NCBI RefSeq assembly: GCF_009193355.1
Contig: NZ_WBVT01000002.1
Location: forward strand, 81,187-145,186
Direction: 5' to 3'
Origin: Bifidobacterium leontopitheci
GTDB taxonomy: Bacteria > Actinomycetota > Actinomycetes > Actinomycetales > Bifidobacteriaceae
Length of the DNA stretch: 64,000 bases
The notes beneath the pieces were generated by a model. It did no database searches. It was not told the origin of the DNA and was given only the letters and a program-made list of their open reading frames with translations. The translations under genes were made by a program, and so were the position numbers. This document shows, one piece after another, positions 1-8,788 of the stretch; position 1 is the stretch's first letter, and each line of letters begins with the position of its first letter.

Positions 1-663
1 CAGCACGTCGATGGGGGCGGTGGTCTTGTTGATTTCGATGATCATGCAGATCTCGTCCGGAGACTCCTTGCAGCCACGGCGGATCCATAGCCAGATGATC
101 GAGGAGACCGCGGAGACGAGGATCTCCATTGCGTAGTCGGCCGGGATTCCGTTGTAACTGGTCTGCGGTTGGGCTCCGAAGCGCTTGGCTTGCGCGACGA
201 TGAGCTTTTTGAGCAAGGCTTTGAGCTGGTCGTAGAGCTGCATGTCGTTTCCGGAGCGCGACACCGCGTCGAAAAACGCGAAATCGTCCTTGACGTACCG
301 CAGCGCGGCTGCGATGGACCGAGTCTGGAACGCGTCGCAGATCGCCCTGCCGGTGCGCGTCGTCACCTGCGCATCCGGTTCGGTGTTCTCGAGCAGGATG
401 CCGGTGAGGTCGTCGATCGTGTCGTCGATGAGCTGACGGCGCAGGTCGAACTTGTCGATGTAGTGCATGTAGAACGTGCCGCGGTTGATGCCGGCCGTGC
501 GGGCGATGTCGCTCACGGTCATCGCGTCGAAGCCCTTCGCGTTGACGAGCGTGGTGAACGCCGCCTTGATCTTGGCCTCGGTCTTCGTGTTGCGTTTGAC
601 CGGCGGCTTGGTGGCCGATTGTTGTGCGGCCGACGGTTGTGTAGCCGGCTGTGTGGCTGCCAT
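1..663 (-). CDS. TetR/AcrR-family transcriptional regulator (3' end outside window)
   Basis: The minus strand is open from ATG at 663 to position 1 (221 codons) with no stop, so the C-terminus lies outside the window. After a Thr/Gln/Ala-rich tail of about 25 residues comes a TetR-type DNA-binding domain: a KIKAAFTTLVNAKGFDAM helix, the HTH segment TVSDIARTAGINRGTFYMHY, then DKFDLRRQLIDD. The rest would be the helical ligand-binding domain. It is divergent from an ABC exporter, and the shared 234-bp gap holds two copies of a short palindrome. That arrangement fits a local repressor of its own gene and the exporter. The family is clear; the ligand is unknown. Confidence 0.88.
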   Translation of the reverse strand, partial: MAATQPATQPSAAQQSATKPPVKRNTKTEAKIKAAFTTLVNAKGFDAMTVSDIARTAGINRGTFYMHYIDKFDLRRQLIDDTIDDLTGILLENTEPDAQVTTRTGRAICDAFQTRSIAAALRYVKDDFAFFDAVSRSGNDMQLYDQLKALLKKLIVAQAKRFGAQPQTSYNGIPADYAMEILVSAVSSIIWLWIRRGCKESPDEICMIIEINKTTAPIDVL

Positions 664-735
664 ATGAACCTCCTCGATGATCCTTCCGCATCATCGGCCC
701 TGTTGCGCCGATGAATGAATCGCTGACGATATTCT

Positions 736-872
736 ATCAACACGTTGTCTGAATAGCGACTGAATGAACATTTCTTTCGATTGTGTGTAATCTGAACACA
801 ACGGCGAAAACCGTTGATTGACTTGATGTTTGCCACGTCCTTACCATCGTCGCAGTTAAATCAACATGTTGT
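736..872. promoter_or_regulatory. Candidate TetR operator pair in the divergent promoter region
   Basis: Two related 13-mers, ATCAACACGTTGT (736-748) and ATCAACATGTTGT (860-872), lie between the divergent tetR and ABC-exporter genes. The second contains the perfect palindrome CAACATGTTG; the first differs by one base. One sits 73 bp before the tetR start and the other 25 bp before the ABC start, so one repressor could control both promoters. This is inferred from position and sequence only. Confidence 0.5.
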
Positions 873-897
873 TCAATCTGTAACGAAAGGTCAATAC

Positions 898-1599
898 ATG
901 GCATACATCGAAATGGTGCACAGCTTCAAGCGCTACCACATGGGAGACACCACCATCACGGCCAACAACGACGTGAGCTTCGGCATCGAAAAAGGCGAGC
1001 TCGCGATCATTCTCGGCTCATCCGGCGCCGGCAAGTCGACCGTGCTCAACATCCTCGGCGGCATGGACACGAACTCCGCCGGCCAGGTGCTCATCGATGG
1101 CAAGGACATCTCGAACTACACCGCGCACCAGCTCACCGACTACCGCCGCTACGACATCGGGTTCGTGTTCCAGTTCTACAACCTCGTCGCAAACCTGACC
1201 GCCAAGGAGAACGTCGAACTCGCCTCCGAAATCGTGAAGGACGCGCAGGACCCGGTGCAGACGCTCATCGACGTCGGGCTGAAGGACCGCATCAACAACT
1301 TCTCCGCGCAGCTATCCGGCGGTGAGCAGCAGCGCGTCGCCATCGCGAGGGCCGTCGCCAAGAACCCGAAGATCCTGCTGTGCGACGAGCCGACCGGCGC
1401 GCTCGACTACAACACCGGCAAGCAGGTGCTGCAGATCCTGCAGGACCAGAGCCGCAAGAAGGGCGCGACTGTGGTCATCGTCACCCACAACTCGGCCATC
1501 GCGCCGATCGCCGACCGCGTCATCCACATGCACGACGCGCGCGTCAAATCAATCGACGTCAACGAGCATCCGATGGACATCAAGGACCTGGAGTGGTAG
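898..1599 (+). CDS. ABC transporter ATP-binding protein (MacB/LolD-like exporter)
   Basis: A 233-residue nucleotide-binding subunit that would power the FtsX-type permease encoded directly downstream. Visible motifs in order are Walker [10 protein letters not shown]-loop FVFQFYNL, signature [14 protein letters not shown], Walker [12 protein letters not shown] and the H-loop in VTHN. ATG 898 was chosen because AAAGG lies just upstream and homology begins at MAYIEMV; the frame extends to 814 without a convincing start. The permease starts 2 bp after the stop, so the two are co-translated. The likely role is export of a peptide, lipid or drug under the divergent TetR; the substrate is not evident. 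Confidence 0.93.
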   Translation: MAYIEMVHSFKRYHMGDTTITANNDVSFGIEKGELAIILGSSGAGKSTVLNILGGMDTNSAGQVLIDGKDISNYTAHQLTDYRRYDIGFVFQFYNLVANLTAKENVELASEIVKDAQDPVQTLIDVGLKDRINNFSAQLSGGEQQRVAIARAVAKNPKILLCDEPTGALDYNTGKQVLQILQDQSRKKGATVVIVTHNSAIAPIADRVIHMHDARVKSIDVNEHPMDIKDLEW

Positions 1600-1601
1600 G
1601 C

Positions 1602-4600
1602 ATGAGCACATTCGAAGACTTCATCGACTCCGAAGAGACACAGCCCATGGCAGCCCCGCAACGCCCCACCGGCCACCGGCGCCGCGGCAACGCGCGCAAG
1701 CGCATGCTGTGGAAGGACATCCGCGTCACCCTCGCGAAATCCAAAGGACGTTTTCTCTCGATTGTCAGCCTGATGATGCTCGGCTCGTTCGCGCTCGTCG
1801 GCCTGTTCGCCACCGGCCCCGACATGCAGGCGACCGGCAGCTCCTTTTACGCGGCGAACAACCTTGCCGACGTGACCGTCATCAGCGACTACGGCCTGAG
1901 CCGTGACGACGAGCGGATCATCCGCGACACCGCTGGCGTGCGGCAGGCCGAATTCGGCTACTTCAAGGACGTGACCATCACAGGCAGCGACCACAGCCTG
2001 CGCATCTACTCCAAGCCGGACGCCGTCTCCGGCTACCGCGTGGTCGAAGGCCGGATGCCCGAAACAACGTCCGAAATCGCGCTCGACTCGGCCGAACGCG
2101 ACCGGTACGCGATCGACAGCACGGTCAAGGTCACCGAACTGCCCGACATCGCCGGCGACACCATCCTCAAGCAGACCACGTACACCGTCGTCGGATTTGT
2201 CGACGCCAGCGAGATCGTCTCCAATCTCAACATGGGCCAGTCCACGGCAGGCACAGGCGAACTCGACGGCTACGGCGTGGTCGTGCCGGGCACATTCGAC
2301 TCGGACGTGACGATGATCGGCCGCGTGACCTTCAATGACACGCAGCACGTCGACTATTGGACCAGCGAATACCGCGACCTCGTGCAGGCGCACAAGAACG
2401 TCCTCACCAAGCGCCTCGCCGGCCAGCCCAAGGCGCGCGAAGCCGCAATCAGGTCACAGCGCCGCGAACAGATCGACAAGGCGCAGGCCAAGGTCGACGA
2501 CGCGAAACGGCAGCTGACGGACGCCGAACAGCAGCTCGCGGACGCGAAAACCCAGATCGAAGCCGCCAAGGACCAGAAGACCCAAGGCGAGATCGACGCG
2601 GTGAACACCACGGTGGAACAGGCGTCCTCCGCACTGTCCGAACTCTCCGGCGCGATGGCTCAGATCGCCTCCGCCGGCTCGCAGATCACCGCAGGCCAGA
2701 CCCAGCTCGCCGCCGGCGCCCAACAGCTCACACAAGGACAGGCACAGCTCGGTTCGTCCTGGCAGCAGCTCACCCAAGCCAAAACGCAGCTCGACACGGC
2801 CCGCACGGCGCTCGAAGCCGCCAAGACCGTGCTCGACAAGATCGGCGCGACACTGCAGCACTGGGCGGACAGCGGCATCGCGAGCGGCGCGTACAACAGC
2901 GTCAAAACCCAGTACGACAAGGCGCTCGCCGCCTACAACGAGGCCGCGGCACAATACGACAGCCAGCTCAACGCCTACCATGCAGCGCTGCAACAGTGGA
3001 ACACCGCGGCCACGCAACTGGACAAGGGCAGTGCCGAATACCGGCAGAACGCCGCGGCGCTCGCCAATGCCGCCAACCAGCTCGCCGGCAAGCAGTCCGA
3101 GCTTGGTGCAGCCGTCTCCCAGGCGCCGGCGAGCGCATCCGCCGGCAGTGCATCGGCAGGCGCCACGCAGCTCATCCAAGGCTCGCGCGACATCGAGAAG
3201 GCCGAGGACCAGTACGCCGAGAAACTGGAGGAGTTCAACGCGGCGAAACCCGCCGCCGAAGCGAAGATCAAGACGGCCGAACACGACATCGAACTCGCCC
3301 GCGAGAAGGTCGACACGCTCGAGGTGCCCGCCTATTCGATCGACGGCCGCCGCGAGGGGCTGACCTCCAACGGCTACCGCGTGTACGAGATCATCGCGAA
3401 CATCGTCGGCAAGCTCGCCATGATCTTCCCCGTGTTCCTGTACTTCGTCGCCGCGCTCGTCACGTTCTCCACGATGGGCCGCATGGTAGACGAGGAGCGC
3501 GTCAACTCCGGCACCCTGAAGGCGCTCGGATACGGCAACGCCGACATCCTCAAGAAGTTCACGGTGTACGGGTTCGCCGCCTCCACCGTCGGCACCATCC
3601 TCGGCGTCGCCGCAGGCCATACGATCCTTCCGCTCATCGTCTACCATGCGTACAGCGACGGGTTCACGATGCCGGTCATCGAACTCAAGTTCCACCCTGC
3701 CGTCACCGTGGCCGCGTTCCTGCTCGCCTGGGTGAGCGCCGTCGTGCCGGCCATGCTCGCCGCCGCACGCGAGCTGCGCGACAAGCCGGCCGCGCTCCTG
3801 CTGCCCAAGCCGCCGGCGAACGGATCGAAGATCTTCCTGGAACGTCTCGGCTTCATCTGGAACCGGCTCAGCTTCACGCGCAAGGTCACCGCCAGGAACC
3901 TGTTCCGCTACAAGACGCGCGGTTTCATGACGATCTTCGGCGTGATGGGCGCCGTGTCGCTGCTCGTCGCCGGACTCGGCGTACAGGGGTCGATCAACAA
4001 AATCAGCGAGCGCCAGTTCGACGAGGTGGTGCATTACGACATGATCGTCGCGGAACGTTCCGACAACAACGACGAGCAGCGCGAGGTGGTCGCCAAGGCC
4101 ATGACCGGCAAGGCCGTGGACAAGGCGATGCCGATCCGCTACGAGAAGCTGACCAAAACCGCCGGCAAGACGAACGACAAGCAGTCGATCACGCTGCTGG
4201 TCACCGACGACGCGTACAACTTCGACGACTATGTGACCCTGCGTTCACGCGTGGGTCACAGGCCGCAGATCCTCACCGACCGCGGCGCGGTGATTTCGGA
4301 GCGCATGGCCTCGATGCTGGGCGCCAAGGCCGGTGACACCATCCGCGTCGTCGGCGAGGACGGAACCGAACGTTCGGTGCGCGTGGACGGGGTGAGCGAA
4401 ATGTACATCGGCCATCTCATGGTCATGTCGTCGGGCGGCTACGAGCACGTGTTCGGCGAGGATTACCGGTCGAACGCGTACCTGGTGCGGCTCAAGGACA
4501 ATTCCATCGCCAACGCCGAGAAGCAGGGCGCGCGGTTCATGACCGTCGACGGCGTGCGCGGCGTCGTGCAGAACACCACGATGAAGAACCAGGTCGCCAC

Positions 4601-5015
4601 GATCGTCGACTCGCTCAACCAAATCATGGAGGTACTCGTGCTCGTGGCGGCGATGCTCGCCATCGTGATCCTGTACAACCTGACGAACCTGAACGTGTCC
4701 GAACGCATCCGCGAACTGTCGACCATCAAGGTGCTCGGCTTCCACTCGAACGAGACGACCATGTACATCTACCGCGAAACGATCGTGCTGTCGGCGCTCG
4801 GCATCCTCGCCGGCTACGGGTTCGGCGCGGGGCTGCACCGGTACATCATCACCGAGGTGCCGCCGGATGAGGTCATGTTCGACCCGACGCTCGGCTGGCC
4901 GGCGTTCGTGGTGCCCGCCGTGCTCGTCGCCATGGTGCTGGCCGCGCTCGGCGTGGTCGTCTACCGGCAGCTGCGTGACGTGGACATGCTCGCCGCGCTC
5001 AAGTCGGTGGAGTGA
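1602..5015 (+). CDS. FtsX-like ABC transporter permease with extracytoplasmic coiled coil
   Basis: A 1,137-residue permease, partner of the upstream ATPase. A first membrane segment lies at about residues 50-72, followed by a long extracytoplasmic region. That region contains a strongly heptad-like, Gln/Ala/Lys-rich coiled coil (about 285-560; for example QLTDAEQQLADAKTQIEAAK). A first FtsX domain follows (about 600-720, starting near IVGKLAMIFPVFLYF) and a second is at the C-terminus (about 1005-1130). The two-FtsX plan with a large soluble insert is typical of actinobacterial and Firmicute peptide/drug exporters. ATG 1602 follows GGAGTGG at the end of the ATPase gene; longer readings would overlap the ATPase out of frame. 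Substrate unknown. Confidence 0.9.
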   Translation: MSTFEDFIDSEETQPMAAPQRPTGHRRRGNARKRMLWKDIRVTLAKSKGRFLSIVSLMMLGSFALVGLFATGPDMQATGSSFYAANNLADVTVISDYGLSRDDERIIRDTAGVRQAEFGYFKDVTITGSDHSLRIYSKPDAVSGYRVVEGRMPETTSEIALDSAERDRYAIDSTVKVTELPDIAGDTILKQTTYTVVGFVDASEIVSNLNMGQSTAGTGELDGYGVVVPGTFDSDVTMIGRVTFNDTQHVDYWTSEYRDLVQAHKNVLTKRLAGQPKAREAAIRSQRREQIDKAQAKVDDAKRQLTDAEQQLADAKTQIEAAKDQKTQGEIDAVNTTVEQASSALSELSGAMAQIASAGSQITAGQTQLAAGAQQLTQGQAQLGSSWQQLTQAKTQLDTARTALEAAKTVLDKIGATLQHWADSGIASGAYNSVKTQYDKALAAYNEAAAQYDSQLNAYHAALQQWNTAATQLDKGSAEYRQNAAALANAANQLAGKQSELGAAVSQAPASASAGSASAGATQLIQGSRDIEKAEDQYAEKLEEFNAAKPAAEAKIKTAEHDIELAREKVDTLEVPAYSIDGRREGLTSNGYRVYEIIANIVGKLAMIFPVFLYFVAALVTFSTMGRMVDEERVNSGTLKALGYGNADILKKFTVYGFAASTVGTILGVAAGHTILPLIVYHAYSDGFTMPVIELKFHPAVTVAAFLLAWVSAVVPAMLAAARELRDKPAALLLPKPPANGSKIFLERLGFIWNRLSFTRKVTARNLFRYKTRGFMTIFGVMGAVSLLVAGLGVQGSINKISERQFDEVVHYDMIVAERSDNNDEQREVVAKAMTGKAVDKAMPIRYEKLTKTAGKTNDKQSITLLVTDDAYNFDDYVTLRSRVGHRPQILTDRGAVISERMASMLGAKAGDTIRVVGEDGTERSVRVDGVSEMYIGHLMVMSSGGYEHVFGEDYRSNAYLVRLKDNSIANAEKQGARFMTVDGVRGVVQNTTMKNQVATIVDSLNQIMEVLVLVAAMLAIVILYNLTNLNVSERIRELSTIKVLGFHSNETTMYIYRETIVLSALGILAGYGFGAGLHRYIITEVPPDEVMFDPTLGWPAFVVPAVLVAMVLAALGVVVYRQLRDVDMLAALKSVE

Positions 5016-5056
5016 TCGGCTGCAGGCGGGATGACGACGTCAGGCCGACTTGCATT

Positions 5057-5094
5057 TTGCTAGGTACCTTGTATTATTGCAAGGTACCTAGCAA
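5057..5094. promoter_or_regulatory. Perfect 15-bp inverted repeat before marR (operator and/or terminator)
   Basis: TTGCTAGGTACCTTG (5057-5071) and its exact reverse complement (5080-5094) are separated by 8 nt and followed by TTTTT. It sits 42 bp after the ABC permease stop and 28 bp before the marR ATG. As DNA it is a good dyad operator for the downstream MarR regulator, with each arm holding GGTACC. As RNA it could also terminate the exporter transcript. The position so close to the marR start favours autoregulation. Confidence 0.6.
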
Positions 5095-5122
5095 TTTTTG
5101 TGTTTCGGAGGTCGCGCGAATC

Positions 5123-5566
5123 ATGCCGATGAGCGATCAAGAACTGGTGGAGCTGTTCCATGACGTGGCGCGCATCAGCCACCAGCGGGAGGTGCGCAAC
5201 AACGACGCGCTCGCGCATGGCAGCGGGCAGTCGCGCTGCCTGCTCACCCTGAGCGGCCTCGGCCCGGTAAGCCAGCGCCGTCTCGCCGCGATCCTGGGCA
5301 TCCGGTCGGCGTCGCTGAGCGAGCTGCTCGGCAAGATGGAGACGCGCGGATGGGTCGTCCGCACGCCGCACCCCGGGGACGGGCGCACCTACATGGTCGC
5401 GCTCACCGAGGAAGGCAAGGCGGAGGCGATGCGACGGCGGTCGGCCGGCGACGGCGCTTCCGGCGAACTCCTTGCGGCGCTCAGCGAAGGCCAGCGCGAA
5501 CAGTTCGGCGAGATCCTCGCCGCGATCAAGCGGCATTATCTGGAGCTCGACAGCCGCGAACGCTAG
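5123..5566 (+). CDS. MarR-family transcriptional regulator
   Basis: A 147-residue winged-helix regulator. The MarR core is plain: RCLLTLSGLGPVSQRRLAAI, then the recognition helix region RSASLSELLGKMETRGWV and the wing VRTPHPGDGRTYMVALTEEG. ATG 5123 is preceded by CGGAGG at good spacing; the frame stays open upstream to 5012, but that part overlaps the perfect inverted repeat. It precedes an MFS exporter by 56 bp, and the repeat upstream is a likely autoregulatory operator, so it probably represses the exporter until a toxic compound binds. The inducer is unknown. Confidence 0.9.
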   Translation: MPMSDQELVELFHDVARISHQREVRNNDALAHGSGQSRCLLTLSGLGPVSQRRLAAILGIRSASLSELLGKMETRGWVVRTPHPGDGRTYMVALTEEGKAEAMRRRSAGDGASGELLAALSEGQREQFGEILAAIKRHYLELDSRER

Positions 5567-5622
5567 CCCGCAGCACACACAGACGTCGTCACCACACACC
5601 ACCAACCACACGAAGCGCCATC

Positions 5623-7035
5623 ATGTCCAATTCGCAACAGATCTCACTCAGCAACCGCCGCCGCGCGCTCGTCTTCGCCAACATCATGCTCTCGTGCATC
5701 GCCACCACCATCATGGCGACCGCGCTCACCACGGCCCTGCCGCCCATCGTCGCCGACCTCCACGTCACCATGCAGACCGGCCAGTGGCTCACCAGCGGCT
5801 ACTCGCTCGCCATGGGCATCGTCATGCCGCTGACCGCGTTCCTCATCACCCGCTTCCCGACCAAACCGTTGTATCTGGCGGGCGCGGCGCTGTTCATCGT
5901 CGGCTCGCTGGTCTGCGTGGCGCCGGTGCCGTTCGCCGTCATCATGGTCGGGCGCGTGATCCAGGCGTGCGGCAACGGGTTGCTCATGTCGATGGCGCAG
6001 GTCGTGCTCATGACCATCTACCCGGACAACCGCGGCACGATCATGGGCTGGTACGGCCTCGCGGTCGGTGTCACGCCGGTGATCGCGCCGACGCTGTCCG
6101 GCCTGATGGTCGACGCGTTCGGCTGGCGGTCGGTGTTCTATCTGGTGATCGCGGTCATGGCCGTGTCACTGGCCGCGGCGTGCGTCGTGTTCGGCGATGT
6201 GCTCGAAACGTCGCGGCGGTCCTTCGACGTGCTGTCGTTCGCAGTGAGCGTCGTCGCGTTCGGCGGCGTGACGCTCGGCGTCGGCAACATCGGCACGACG
6301 CCGTTCGTCAGCGTATCAGTGCTGCTGCCGCTCGCGTTGGGCGTCGCGGCGTCCGTCTGGTTCGTGCTGCTGCAGCTGCGCCGCGAGCGCCCGTTCCTCG
6401 ACGTGCGCATATTGCGTGATCGCGGCTTCGCGTTGAGCGTGATCGGCAGCATGCTGCTGTACTTCGCGATGATGGGCTCGTCGGTGATGCTGCCGCTCTA
6501 CGTGCAGACCATCAAAGGCGGTTCCGCGTCGATGGCCGGACTGGTAAGCCTGCCGGGTTCGCTCGCCATGGCGGTCATCAGCCCGATGGCCGGACGGCTG
6601 TACGACCGGTTCGGCATACGACGGCTGTTCCTGATCGGCGGCGTCTGCCTGACCGCCAGCAACCTGTGCATGGGGGTGCTGCCGTTGTCGGCGCCCGTCT
6701 GGGTGGCCGCCGCGATCAACGTGGCGCGCTCGCTCGCGATCGGCTGCCTGATGATGCCGCTGGTGACATGGGGCACCACATGCGCCGGGGAGGGACGTCT
6801 CGCCGATGCGAACGCGCTGCTCACCGCGCTGCGCACCATCGCCGGCGCGATCGGCCAGGCCGTGTTCGTCGGGATGATGACCGCGCTGGCGGCCTCCGCA
6901 CACGCCGGTGGCATGGGCCTGGCCGCGGCGGATATGCATGGCCTGAACCTGACGTTCTTGGCGATGGGCGTGTGCGCGGTGCCGCTGGTCGTCATCCCTC
7001 TGGCGTGTCTGCGTGGCGACCGGACCGTACGATAA
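5623..7035 (+). CDS. MFS transporter, DHA2 (EmrB/QacA-like) drug exporter
   Basis: A 470-residue polytopic membrane protein made of hydrophobic segments along its whole length, consistent with about 14 helices and proton-coupled drug efflux. Family features include TALPPIVADLHVT in helix 1, QWLTSGYSLAMGIVMPL after it, GRVIQACGNGLL, and the antiporter motif-C-like GLAVGVTPVIAPTLSG. It lies behind a MarR regulator and probably shares its operon. ATG 5623 matches the start of family similarity (MSNSQQ...RRALVFANIMLSCIATT); no strong Shine-Dalgarno site is seen. The substrate cannot be told from sequence. Confidence 0.9.
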   Translation: MSNSQQISLSNRRRALVFANIMLSCIATTIMATALTTALPPIVADLHVTMQTGQWLTSGYSLAMGIVMPLTAFLITRFPTKPLYLAGAALFIVGSLVCVAPVPFAVIMVGRVIQACGNGLLMSMAQVVLMTIYPDNRGTIMGWYGLAVGVTPVIAPTLSGLMVDAFGWRSVFYLVIAVMAVSLAAACVVFGDVLETSRRSFDVLSFAVSVVAFGGVTLGVGNIGTTPFVSVSVLLPLALGVAASVWFVLLQLRRERPFLDVRILRDRGFALSVIGSMLLYFAMMGSSVMLPLYVQTIKGGSASMAGLVSLPGSLAMAVISPMAGRLYDRFGIRRLFLIGGVCLTASNLCMGVLPLSAPVWVAAAINVARSLAIGCLMMPLVTWGTTCAGEGRLADANALLTALRTIAGAIGQAVFVGMMTALAASAHAGGMGLAAADMHGLNLTFLAMGVCAVPLVVIPLACLRGDRTVR

Positions 7036-7075
7036 GGGAATCGACCGTGACGGTACGTGCCGGGGATCGTGATGA

Positions 7076-7105
7076 TTGACTTCGAGCGCTTTAAGTTGGT
7101 ATATC
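7076..7105 (+). promoter_or_regulatory. MerR-type promoter with dyad in the spacer
   Basis: TTGACT (7076-7081) and TATATC (7100-7105) are separated by 18 bp that contain the imperfect dyad GACTTCGAGCGCTTTAAGT. A dyad between -35 and -10 is the hallmark of MerR-family activated promoters. A near-identical but perfectly symmetrical element lies at 13634-13657 before the flavodoxin gene. It drives the methyltransferase gene, whose ATG is 39 bp downstream. No MerR gene is in the window. Confidence 0.6.
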
Positions 7106-7143
7106 TGCTCATGACGCAAGGAATCCAACTAGGAGGCGGCCGG

Positions 7144-7926
7144 ATGATATCCGACGAGAGCATCGATCACGGCGTCCCCTTTGATTGGGGACGTGTATCG
7201 GACGAATACGCGCGGTATCGCGATATCTATCCGGCGCGGTTCTACCAGCGAATCCTCGAGCGCGGGCTGTGCCGTGGCGGACAGCATGTCCTTGATCTGG
7301 GCACCGGCACGGGCGTGATTCCGCGGTCCATGGCACGGTATGGCGCGACATGGGTCGGCATTGACATCTCCGAACGGCAGATCGCCCAAGCACGGCGGCT
7401 TTCCGAAGGTATGGGCATCGAATACCGGGCGATACCGGCGGAGCATATCAATTTTCCCGATGGTATGTTCGACGTGATCACCGCATGCCAATGCTTCTGG
7501 TATTTCGACCATGAGACGATCCACGGCATCCTGCATCGCATCCTCAAACCGCGTGGGCGCATCCTTGTGCTGTACATGGCATGGTTGCCGTTCGAGGATC
7601 CGATCGCTGAGGCAAGCGAACGACTGATCCTGAAATACAATCCGAACTGGAGCGGCGCGGGGGAGCGCATGCGGCCGATCGACATTCCTGCCTGCTATGC
7701 GGACGGCTTTGCACTCATCCATCATGAGGAATACAAACTCACGGTACCGTTCACGCGCGAAAGCTGGAACGGACGAGTAAAGGCATGCCGTGGCATCGGC
7801 GCATCCCTTTCCGTGCACGACATCGCAGCGTGGGAGCGGGAGCACATGGCGCTGCTCGAACGCATCGCCCCGGAACGGTTCGATGTGCTGCATTATGCCG
7901 CAATGGCCGAACTGGAACGCATCTGA
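7144..7926 (+). CDS. Class I SAM-dependent methyltransferase
   Basis: A 260-residue Rossmann-fold methyltransferase (Methyltransf_11/UbiE-like). The SAM-binding glycine motif VLDLGTGTGVIPRSMA is at about residues 51-66, followed by the acidic GIDISERQIAQAR and the post-motif region FDVITACQCFWYFDHE. ATG 7144 has an AGGAGG site 7 nt upstream. The MerR-type promoter at 7076 precedes it, and the Nudix gene follows 49 bp after the stop with its own ribosome-binding site, so the two may be co-transcribed. The methyl acceptor is unknown. Confidence 0.85.
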   Translation: MISDESIDHGVPFDWGRVSDEYARYRDIYPARFYQRILERGLCRGGQHVLDLGTGTGVIPRSMARYGATWVGIDISERQIAQARRLSEGMGIEYRAIPAEHINFPDGMFDVITACQCFWYFDHETIHGILHRILKPRGRILVLYMAWLPFEDPIAEASERLILKYNPNWSGAGERMRPIDIPACYADGFALIHHEEYKLTVPFTRESWNGRVKACRGIGASLSVHDIAAWEREHMALLERIAPERFDVLHYAAMAELERI

Positions 7927-7975
7927 GCATCACGACAAAGCCACAGACAATCCTGAAACGAATGGAGACCGCATT

Positions 7976-8638
7976 ATGAACGAACCAACGTCAGCACTGT
8001 CATCGGCAGCTGCATCACCGGCATCATCGAATCGTATGCTGCTGGACTGGGCCAAGGAATTGCAGGCACTGGCCCAAACCGGATTGGTATACAACCATGA
8101 TTCATTCGACCGGGAACGATACGAACGAATCCGCGACATAGCGATCGACATGCTCGCCATGCAGTCCGATATGCCGGCCGAACGCATACGAGGGCTGATC
8201 AGCGCTGGATACCCGACTCCGAAACTCGACACCAGGGCGGCAATCTTCGATGCGGACGGCCGCATCCTGCTCACGCACGAAAACAGCGGCGAATGGTCGC
8301 TGCCTGGCGGCTGGGTTGACGAGGACCAATCCGTGCGATCCAACACAATCAAGGAGGTCAAGGAGGAAACCGGACTCAACGTGACCGCCGACCAGCTTAT
8401 CGCGGTACATGATTGCGCCAACCATAACGGCCTGTCCTTCCCGTACGGGGTGATCAAGTTTTTCGTACAGTGCACCCGTATTGATGGGCAGTTCGAGCCA
8501 AACATCGAGACGACGGAGATCCGTTACTTCGCTGAAGACCAACTGCCCCAACTCTCCACGACAAGAAACACCGCAGAGCAAATCGCCATGTGCTTTACCG
8601 CCCACCGCGATCCCGACTGGGCGACGCTGTTCGAGTAG
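7976..8638 (+). CDS. Nudix hydrolase with Nudix N-terminal domain (ADP-ribose pyrophosphatase-like)
   Basis: A 220-residue protein with an N-terminal helical domain typical of the Nudix_hydro_N group (WAKELQALAQTGLVYNHDSFD, then the ERYERIRDIAIDML helix) and a catalytic Nudix domain. The Nudix box, about residues 112-134, starts GGWVDEDQS and ends KEVKEETGL. Compared with the consensus GX5EX7REUXEEXGU, the REUXEE arginine is Lys, and the conserved Glu early in the box appears as Gln, though an adjacent Glu is present. Family knowledge suggests hydrolysis of a nucleoside diphosphate derivative. ATG 7976 follows ATGGAGACCGC. It probably shares a transcript with the upstream methyltransferase. 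Confidence 0.85.
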   Translation: MNEPTSALSSAAASPASSNRMLLDWAKELQALAQTGLVYNHDSFDRERYERIRDIAIDMLAMQSDMPAERIRGLISAGYPTPKLDTRAAIFDADGRILLTHENSGEWSLPGGWVDEDQSVRSNTIKEVKEETGLNVTADQLIAVHDCANHNGLSFPYGVIKFFVQCTRIDGQFEPNIETTEIRYFAEDQLPQLSTTRNTAEQIAMCFTAHRDPDWATLFE

Positions 8639-8788
8639 GCGATTCCATTACCTCACGCCGTTTCACGGAGATTGCGCGCTGACATTCATCTTCATATCAT
8701 GGCCGACAGTCCAATATTTTACACATGTCCATCTATGTGGTATTTTTTAGACAGCTGTAAAAAACTGGACTGATGAAAGGTGAATCGC

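Noticed and set aside
1380..1601. Upstream extension of the FtsX permease frame
   Set aside because: It overlaps the ATPase gene out of frame; ATG 1602 fits the start of the family and the coupling to the ATPase stop.
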